Positions 1-9,800 of a DNA stretch of 52,858 nucleotides are shown piece after piece. This stretch comes from an uncultured Clostridia bacterium (GTDB taxonomy: Bacteria; Bacillota; Clostridia; Peptostreptococcales; Anaerovoracaceae): NCBI GenBank assembly GCA_938009115.1, contig CALLHZ010000008.1:1-52858 (forward strand), read 5' to 3'. The notes beneath the pieces are model-generated. The model was not told the origin of the DNA. It worked only from the letters and a program-made list of their open reading frames with translations, and did not search any database. Made by a program: the position numbers and the translations under genes. Position 1 is the stretch's first letter; the number at the start of each line of letters is the position of its first letter.

Positions 1-3000
1 ATATCGTCTTCCACCAGGGTCTCCAGAGTCAATGTGCCGTTGAAATAGTAGTTGACCGGCGTGATCTGCCGGATGATCGGCTTGGTGGTCTGCTGACGGG
101 CGTTGTGGGCCATGGTATCGCTGAGGATGCCTGTGCTTTCCACCCCGTTGCTCTCCCGGCCAAGATCGTTCACGACGGTGACCTTATAGTCGTAGCTGTC
201 GGCAGGATCCAGCCCCTTGTCCACGTAGACGTTGGAGGTGGTGCTGGCCAGGAATACGAAATCGTCCTCGGAAGAAAGCTTCCGGTAGATGTTGTAGTGG
301 TTGAAGTCCGAACCGCCCACCGCATTAAAGCTGATGATCAGGGACCACTGGCCGGAGTAGATCTCCAGAGCCGAAGGCGGCGCCGGAGGATCGTTGGAAA
401 TGGTGTAGTCGTCGGCCAAAGTTCCCTCATTGGACGCGGCGTCGTAGGCCACGGCGCGGATCGCATAGCTGCCGTCGGGAGTCAGCTGAACGCCCGCAGA
501 CTCGACCACGGTGTTCCAGGTGTAGTTTGCCTTTCCGGCAGTGAGGCTCGTAATGTTGGCGATCTGGGTCCAGGCGCTCGCCCCTTCTGCCTTGTGCTCG
601 AAACGGATGCCGGTCACGGCCACGTTGTCCGTGGCGGTGGCAGAAAGCTGGACCGTGCCACGAAGCGGCGTTTCGCCGTCGGGGGTAAAGACCGAGACCA
701 CCGGAGCCGTGGCATCGCGCCCGGGGACCGCAAAGGCTTTGGCCGTGAGAGCACTCTCGTTGCCCGCCGCATCCACGGCGGAGGCTCTGTACCACAGGCC
801 GCTCAAGGGCGCTGCCGTATGGGCGTACACGCCGGTGGCGGAGGACAGCAGCAAGGTATACGTGCCGTTCTCTGTGGCCGAGGTGTAGATATTATAGTGG
901 GAGAAATCCGCCGCCGCGCCGCCGCTGTTTACGCGGACCGCTACAGACAGCTCCGCCGGGGCCGCAGTGAGCGTCGGCAGCGGAGGCGGTGTATTATCGA
1001 TCGTATAGTCGCCGGTCTTCGTGGCGACGTTGCCGGAATTATCCGTGGCCCGGGCCAACAGGCGGATCGTACCGTCGGAAAGCCCCAGGGCCGGATCCAA
1101 GGTGTTGAAAGCAATGGTGCCAAATCCTGAGGCGCCGAAATTGCTCTCACCGATCAGGTGGTACTTTTGTCCGCCGATGGTATGCGTGCCGCTGCTGCTT
1201 TGGACAAAGAGTTCGATCTTCTGGACCCGGACGTTGTCCGAAGCCAGGACGCTCACATTTTTGACCTTGTTCAAAACGCTGCCGGTGGCCGGCGAAAAGC
1301 TTCCGATCACCGGAAGCGCCGTATCGGACAAGGGCTGGACGGTGCCGGAGGCGGGCACGGTCATCGGGACCGCCTCGCTTTCGTTCCCGAAGCGGTCCAG
1401 GGTAGCGATGCTGAACTGATACAGCTTCGTCGCGCTCAGCTCGTGGTTCGTATAGGTGAGCAGGCTTGTGGAAGCTGCCAGTGTCCAGGCGCTCCAGGTA
1501 GTGCCGTCCGTGCTTTCTCTTCTGTAGATTTTATAGGTACTGAGCTCCGGATCCTCCGAGGCTGTCCAGTTGAGGATCACCCGGAGGGCGTCGGCAGTGG
1601 CGGAGAGCCCGCCGCCATAAGGGACGGCCGCGCTGCGGATGGAGATCTCCAGCGTTTTCTCCGTGGTGTTGCCCGCCCGGTCTGCAACCAGGGCTTTGAC
1701 GATATAGCTGCCGTTGGCCAGAGAGGCTGTATCCCAGGCATACTGGGCCGTGGCGCTCTTTCCGCGCTGAGTGGCCATGGCGATGCTCGTGATGGTCGTG
1801 TAAGTTCCTTCGGAAGCCTCCTTGTAGGAGAAATCTACGGAGACCACTTCCACATTGTCGGAAACCAGGGCGTACAGGGTCAATATATCGCCGCTGCGAC
1901 CGTCTGCCAAAGTAACAGTGGGCGCCGTCGTATCCTGAGCGGGTATGATGCCGACGGATTCTGTCTGAGGCCCTGCATTGCCGAAGCTGTCCAGCGCTTC
2001 CGCATAGTAAACGTATTGCCGCCCGTTGGTGACGGTCAGGTCGATGTAGGTCGTGGTGCGGACATTCTGCGCCAGCAGCGCTTTGGCTTCGGCTTCCTCG
2101 CCGTCCAGGGTCCTGGTGGCTTTTCTGTAAATATTATAACTGGCCGCTCCGCTCACAACGTAGCCGGAAAGCGTAATGGAGAGCACGCCGCTGCCGGCGG
2201 GGGTCAGCGCAGGCGGAGCCGCCGGCAGAACTGCCGGGGCCAGGGTCGTAAAGTTCTTCGTTACAAGAGCCCCGCTGGTATATCCTTTCAGGGTCATGCC
2301 GTGGGCCCCGGCAGCAGTCCCGACCACATACCGCCAGGTAAAGCTCACATTGCCGTTCACATCGGCCCATCGGGTCAGGACCGGCGTGCCAGAGCCATCG
2401 GGACTGTCCATATATACATAGATCGTTTCATAAGGCTTAAAGCCGGAAGCCTCCACGGCCAGGGTATCCCCGGCGTAAATGGCGCCGGTGGTAGTGCCGT
2501 TATGGAAGGTATCGATGGCAGGCGTATAGGCCGGCGCCGAGATCAGGGCGCTTTGCCCCATGGCGCTCTCGTTGCCCAGATCGTCCCGGGCGATGATCCC
2601 GTACTTATAATCTGTCCCGATTTCGATATTGTAATCCGTAAAGGTCCTGGCGGAAGCTTTGTTCACACTGCCCATATACACATAGGCAGGAAGCGGATCG
2701 GCCTGAACCTGGCGGTAGACGTAGTAGCCCCAAAGGTCGCCGGTGGTATCGGCCACCGCATCCCAAACCACGGTGATGCCGCCGGAGGCCCCGGTGGGCG
2801 TCACATTGGCGGGAACGGCAGGGGCCGTCTTGTCCAGACGGTAGGAAGCCGTCAGGTAAGCAGAGCTGTTTCCGCTGTAGTCCACGGCCTTGGCACGGAT
2901 ATCATAAGTGCCGGAAAGGCCTTGAGAATTCCATGAATAGTAAGCGTTCTGAGCCGCGCCCATAGCGCCGCTGTAATAATCCGTGCCATCCTCCAATGTT

Positions 3001-3800
3001 TTGAGGAGGCTCCAGGAAACCGCATCCCGCAGCTTGTATTCGATCACAAACCGCTGGATCCGGAAGTTGTCCTGGGCTGTGAGATAGAAGTACACGTTGG
3101 GCCAGCGGCTGGCATAACCGTCGGCGGGGCTCAGGGCAGACAGGACAGGCGCGGTCACGTCGGCTTCGGCCAGGGCCGAAATAATCGGTGTAAAAGCGCT
3201 CAGGTTGCCCGCATTGTCCAGGGCCTGCAGACGGAAGAACCGGGTCTGACCCGCCGCAGTCTCAAAGACTGCAGAAGAGACCGCGCCCACAGTGCGGGTG
3301 GGCTCCGCCAGAAGCAGCAGGGCTTCTTCGGTGTCGGCCATAAAGATCTGGTATCCCACCACATCCGGGCTGGTGCTGGGGGTCCACGCCAGCGTGATGC
3401 TTCCCGCAGCGCCGGCAGCGCCGGGAGCCGTGGGCGCCAGCGGCGCCACGGTATCGGTGTAGTAGGTGTAGGAAACCGTATGAGTATTGTTTGCCAGATC
3501 CGTGGTGGTCAGCGTCAACTTGTACTCGCCGTCCTGGGTGATGGTCTCACCGGGGATCGTGAGCGTAAAGGTCTCGGAATAATTCGGGCTTTCTTTGCTC
3601 CAAAGCGTCACAGGCAGATCGTATTCCTTGTTGCCGGAAACATCCAGAGTCCCTTTGTACCGGGCCGCCTGGACCGTGGCCAGCGCCACATCCTGATTAT
3701 CGCTGGTGTAAGCCGTAAAGTTGTAGGTACCGGCCTTCATCCGGGTCGTCTGGCCGGAAAGCCAGCCCGAAGGCGCTTGAGTATCCGCCAGCAGTGCGCC
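1..3800 (-). other. Alternating fn3-like / Ig-like supermodules of the giant protein
   Basis: Ig-like units that open with D-x-x-A/L-P-V-x-x and contain a conserved A-x-D-N start near 3785, 3160, 1935, 1340, 715 and 105. Between them are fn3-like units with SW or equivalent followed by Y-x-I/F-YR, starting near 4075, 3435, 2815, 2230, 1625, 985 and 385. The pair repeats with a period of about 600-625 bp (about 205 residues). One extra TIG-like unit is inserted near 2540. Boundaries are by eye from the translated pattern and are approximate. Confidence 0.7.
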
Positions 3801-6800
3801 GGAGATCTGGGCCACTGCGCTTTCGTTGCCCAGCCGGTCAAAGGCGCTCAGCCCGAAGATGTAGGTCGTGTCACGCTGGACTTCCTCCGGGAAGTACTGG
3901 ATCTCGGAAGCAGCGCTCTTTGAGAGAGTCATCAGCGGCTCTGTCCAGACAGCGCCGCCGGAGGTCATGCGATAGAAATAGTAGCCGTTCAGATCGGAGT
4001 CGGATACCGGTTCCCAGCTGAGGGTGATCCGGCTGACGGTGGACTGGGCGGACAACACCGGCGCAGCGGGAGGCGTGGTGTCGACGCGATAAGAAGCCGT
4101 GGCTTCCTCCTGCTGGGTCGTCAGGGCTTTCACGGTATAGTAGCCGTCGGCGGTTTCCATGGGGATCGTATAGGCGTGCTGGAAGCTGCCGTCGCTGAGA
4201 GGCAGGGCCTGGGCTCCGGCAATGGCCGTGGAGCCGAAGCTGAGGGCAACGGTGTCGCTGCCCGTATCCAGATAGTTGTCGCCGCTGATGGTCAGGGCAT
4301 CGCCCGGCCGGCCTTCCGAGGCCGACAGGCGCAAAACAGAGGTCTGGGCTTCGGCGTCAAAGGAATCGGAACGGGTATAGCCGCCGGCGGATGCGGTCAG
4401 AACGTGAGTCCCGGCAGAGAGCCAGAGCGGAAGTTTATAAGTGACGGACAGAGCGCCGGCACCGTCGGTTTCGCTGCTGCCTTCCGGCGTAACGGCTGTG
4501 GCATCCAGATAGAAGGTCGCCGCCGCGCCTGCCGGGAAGCCGGTGAGATCGATGGTGATATATTCATTGGCCCGGATCGTGTCGCCGCTCTGAGGCGCCA
4601 CTGCGACGGCGGGAGACAAAGCGCTCACTTGTACGGTATCCGAAGCGCTCTTGCCCGAGGACAGTCCGATGACATCGATCGTATAGGTGTCCTGGGCGAT
4701 CTTGACGGGGATCGTCAAAGTGTCGGTCAAGGCGCCGGTCCCGTCGGTCTGGGTGGCAGTGTCCTTCATAAACTGGCCGCCCAGAGAAATGCGAAGGGTC
4801 TCCGCCGCGCCGTACCCGCTCATGGACAGGGAGAGCTGGGCGCCGGGCGCCGCGCTCTCCGGCGTGGCCGTCAGCGCAGCGGCGGTGGCCTGTACTGTAA
4901 ACGATGTCTGGGCAAAGAAGCTGCTGGTGGAGCCTAGGGCCGTCACCTGATAAGTTCCCGGCCCGTAGAGGCTTGCCGGCGTATAGACAAAGGCGCCGGT
5001 CCCGTCGGCGGCGACACCCTCGATGGCCGTGCCGCCGTTGATCTTCAGTTCAATGCTTTCGCCGGGGGCAAAGCCGGACAGGCTGACGGCGTGGGTCGCC
5101 GGATCCACGGACACGGCTGTGCCCGGATCGGACACGGTCAGGGATACTTCCGCCCGCTCTCCCGCATTGGTGATGAACAGCAGGCTGTGGCTGCCCACAG
5201 AAACACTGTAAGGCAGCGTGTAAGTAAACTGCGTCGTTCCTTCGCCGCTGAAGGCGCCGCTCCCGCTGATCTCCCGGCCATCGAGCCAGGCCTTGCAGCT
5301 ATCCGCAGTGTAAGTGCCCGTGATCTCGGCGGAAAGCCCTTCGCCGGGTTTGGGCGAGCCGCTCAGTGCCACGCCCAAAGCGTGGGCGGCGCCCGCGGGA
5401 CCGTAAGATGTCAAGAGTCCCGAAGTCAGTCCGTAAGCGCTGAATACATAACCGGTTTCCGGCGCAGTTTCCGCAGGGATGGTGTATTGGGCCGTCGCCG
5501 CGCCGTCGGCGCCTGCGGCGACCTGAGCGATCTGGGCGTTGTTCCAGTAGAAACGTATCGTCTCATAGGCCTTGAAGCCCGAAGCGTTCAGGGTTACCGC
5601 GCTGCCGGCCACATAACTCTCGGCCAGCGTCACCAAAGAGGGATCCACACCCTGGGCATTCTGCACGATACAGATCATCGAGGCTGTCCGCCCTGTAGTC
5701 TGGCCCACCGCAGTGATCTGCATGCTGCCCACTGCGTTAAGTGTGATCGTGCGCTCTGCCAAGCCGCCGGCGGGGCCGTACGCATAAGAATAGTATACCC
5801 CGTTGACAAAGAAGTTCACATATTCGCTCTGCTCTAATCCGGAGAGCGTGAACTTTGGAGATGTTCCGGCATAAACCGAAGCGGGCCCCGTGAGTTCCCA
5901 CAGCGCCGCAGAAGCGTTATAGATCACCGAGCGGCGGAGGCCGCTGGTATTGCCCCGGGCTTCGAAGAGCACAGGGCCTTTGTCCGCAGCAGCCAAGGCG
6001 ATATCCGCAGCAGCGGCGCCGGCGTCATCCGCGTAATGGTATGTCACATAAACGTCTTTTTTATAGAAGTACACAAGCTCGCCGGGGGCGTAACCGGTCA
6101 CGGAGGCCGTCACGGTCTCGCCTGCGTTTTGCCCCTCGGGGAGCACTGTTATAGCGGCAGTGCGGGGCAGCACATTCACAGCGCCGATGGCCGTATAGTC
6201 GCCTCTCACCACCCGGATCTCCAGTTCGCCGGCTGCTGTCCAGGGGATCTGATAGTCTTCACTGCCGCTGAACACGATCTTGGCGTCCGTGGCATTGCTC
6301 ATTTCGATATCCGGATAGACCCGTGTCCCGTTCAAATAAACCTGAGCATATCCCGTGCTGCCGGCGTCAACCAGTCCGAATTCCGCAGCCTGAACGGTGA
6401 CGGTATCGCCGGCCTCCGCTTCGGCAGGGGCTGTAACTAAAGGTACATATTGGGGGATCACGTAGGTTTTGATCACCCGGGCGTCGGAGCTGTCTCCCTC
6501 GGCCTTGAACCGATGGGCGCCGACCATGTTGGAGGGAATGGCGTAGCTGAATACAACAGTTCCCTCGCCGTCGGCCTGTTCCCAATCCCAGGTCGAACCG
6601 CTGTCATCGATGTACAGTGAGACCCATTCTCCGGGCATCATGCCGGATACGGTGATCGCAAGGGCCTGCCCGGGCTTTGCGCCGTCGGGCAAAACCGTCA
6701 TGGCGGGACGATAAGCCAAAGCTTGGTAACCGGGGACCGTTACCGCCGAATCAGCCCGGTTGCCGGCTCGGTCAAAGGCAAGAACCTGGAAATTATAAAT

Positions 6801-9800
6801 ATTCGTCAAAACATTCGGCACAAAATCGTACACCACCGCGCCGCCGCTCACCGGAGCTGGGATATCGTACCGTGCCTCAGAATGAGAGGCTTCAACCTGG
6901 TAATGGTGAACATCATCGGAAGCGCTTTCGAAAGTCAGGCGGATCTTGCCGATCACCGGTTCCACATTGCTGATCACGGGGACCGCCGGCGCGGTGTTGT
7001 CCACCCAAAGCGTCATGGTGAAGGAAGCGGTATTGCCCGCCATATCTGCGGCATTGGCTCTCAGTACGTACTGCCCGTCGGGAAGTTCGCCGCTGTAGTT
7101 GCTGGAAAGAAGGAAACTGCTGTCATCGCCGGCGATCCCACCGATGCTCTGCCAGCCGTCGGGCGTGTCGAAGGGGCGCAGATCAGCCGTCAGCGTATCC
7201 AGCGCCACGTTTTCATCGATGATGATCTCGTACCAGGTATCCTCGTTGATGTAGCCGTTCTCCGGCACAACGTTGACGGTATACAATTCCTGCAGTCCGC
7301 TGATCACCGGGGGCTGACTGTCTTTCTTTCCGGTCACGTCGGCCTGGACTACGCCGGAGAAAGGCCCAAAGCGCCCTTCCGTTACATAAGCGCGGACCGC
7401 GTAGTAAAAGCTGTCGTTGTCGTCGCTGGGGAAGTAGACCCTGTAGGGCGCTTCCGCAATAGGGGCAGCGCCCCATTCGATGTTGTAAGACGTGGTCCCG
7501 ACCTTCGCCATAGAGGCCGTGTCTGCACTGGTACCCCGGAATACGTCATAATATACCGTCCCCTCGGCGGGAAGGTCAGCGGGAGCCGTCCAGTATAGAT
7601 CCACGGAGCCGACATTGATGGCGGATATGGTGAGGCCTGTGGGCGCAGAGACCGGCGCGGTCTGCATGTCGACGGTCAGCGTATAAGTCTGGGAATTGCC
7701 GCCGGTGTCATACGCCACGGAGCGGAGCACCGCACTGCCGTTCCAGGGCGTCAGGGATGTATCCCAGTGAACATCCGTGATCTCAAAGTCGCCGTAAGGA
7801 TATGTAACGGGACTCGTCCCGATCAGAACCGTATTGCCCGAGTAGTCCAGATAGTAGCGTACTTCGGAGATCCGAAGGGACCCATAATAGCTGTAGGCTC
7901 TCAGGTAGTAGTCGTCCGCGCTGACCAGATCCCCGTTGTACATCGTGTAATAGCTGCTGCTCCCATCGGTGTTGTACCGAAGGGCTGTTAGCGCCAGATT
8001 GTAGTTGGGATACGTGATGCTCACCACGGCGCTAATGGCCTGCGCTTCGCCGGTGCCCGTGACCGCGATGGCTTTAATCGTGCCGTTCTCGGCAATGTTG
8101 ATCACTTCGCCGCCATAGAGCGTGGAAGATGTGGTCGGGTCGTCGCCGTTTGTGGTGTAATAGACCGAGGCGCCCTCAAGGCCGGATTCCAGCGTAACAT
8201 CCCAGCCTGTGGTGCCTCGCTCCCCGTGGCCGATCACCGGGGTATCCGCTGTGGCCACTTCGATGGTGAAGGGCACGTCGCCCGAGGCGTCGGAAGGCGC
8301 ATAGACTGTCAGGTCCAGATAGCCGCCGTTTTCGTCCAGCTCGTAGGAATCCACAGTAAATGTATACGGAAGATTCGTATACAGGATATTGTCTCCGTAG
8401 TAGGACCCCCAACTGTAGTTCCAGAAGTCGGGGCCCACGGCATACACATAGCTGACGCCGGCGCCCTCCACACGGATGGTGTATTCACCGGAAACCGTGA
8501 TGGGCAACGTAAAGCTTTCGCTCACATTCGCCTTGATCAGTCCTTCGGCAGGCGTGTCCAGCGTCAGCGTTCGCTCGCCGGAAATGTGGATGAATGCCGA
8601 CAGTTCCTGGGAATACTGTCCGCCGGATTCCTCCGCAGCCCGAAGGCGGGTGTTCTGCTGGAGCGTGATGCTGCCGGTGGTATAGATCTGCCGGGTGAGG
8701 CTGGAAGTGGGATCCGAACCGTCCAGGGTGTAGTAAATCGTTCCAAGCCCGCTGCCGCTGATCATCGGCTGGTATCCGGCCGCGTAATCGCCCGACTCAT
8801 TCTGATTCGTCCAAAGCGGCACAGGGATGCCTGCCGCATACTGCACGTGAGTCAGGCCGCTGGGCAGGCCGTTTCTGTAGGTGACTGCTTTCAGGTCCAG
8901 ACCGGCTTCACCGACAGTAAAGGTGTTTGTGCCCGCGCTGACAGACCCGTTCAGAGCGACTGTAAAGTACGTCGGCGTCGAATCATCGGGAGTGCTGCCG
9001 TCGGTGGTATAGTAAACTGTGGTTTCGGGCTGGGCCGTGACAATGATGGTGGTCCCCATCGTCTGAACAGCTGCTGATGGTGTAAAGACCGGTGCATCAG
9101 GATTGGCAAGATGGAGGGATTTGAAATACAGCAATGAATAAACGCCGTCTGCCGTCGCGTAAGCCCTCAGATCTGCGCTGCTTTTGAGCTCAAAAGTTCC
9201 GGTGTATGCCTGGTAGGGCGCAGGATCGTCGGAATCAAAGTAATCGATGCTGTAATAAATGTTCGCACCTGCTGTATCAGTCGCAAGCGTGACGGGCACG
9301 ACCTCATTGTAGTAAGCCATCCATCCTGTTCCGATCAGTGTGGCGGTCGTGGACATCTCCGGGGCTGCCGGGACGCCCTTTTCGAGGGTGAGCGTAAAAG
9401 TGCCGGCATATCCGCTGTTCTGAACGTAAACGAGGTAAGTCCCCGAGCTTCCCGCCGTAAAGCCGGTATCCTGCCACGACTCTGCGTTGTCGCCGATCCA
9501 TTCAACGTAACCATAATCATTTAAATTGCATACTTCACCGGTAGAAGCGTCGAGGATATAGACTGAAAGGGTCCGATCACCGTCAAACAGAGCTTTGAGG
9601 CCGTAGTTTTCCCCCGCCGTCGCGCTAAACGTGTATACAGGATTACTGTCCGCGGTCATGGTGCCGCTTACAGAAGCCGTATTGCCACTAAAGGCCAGCA
9701 CGCCGCTCTTCAGGTAGTAAAAGCTGCGGACGGTCGTGCTGCCTGCTCCGCTTGCCGGATCTTTCGCATAAAAATCGCGGCTGACGAAACCTATCGCCGC

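Noticed and set aside
1158..2936. Long plus-strand open frame (592 codons) opposite the giant gene
   Set aside because: It mirrors the codon pattern of the minus-strand gene, is rich in Gly/Arg/His, has no ribosome site and no recognisable domain. Several similar frames across 1-11 kb are of the same kind.
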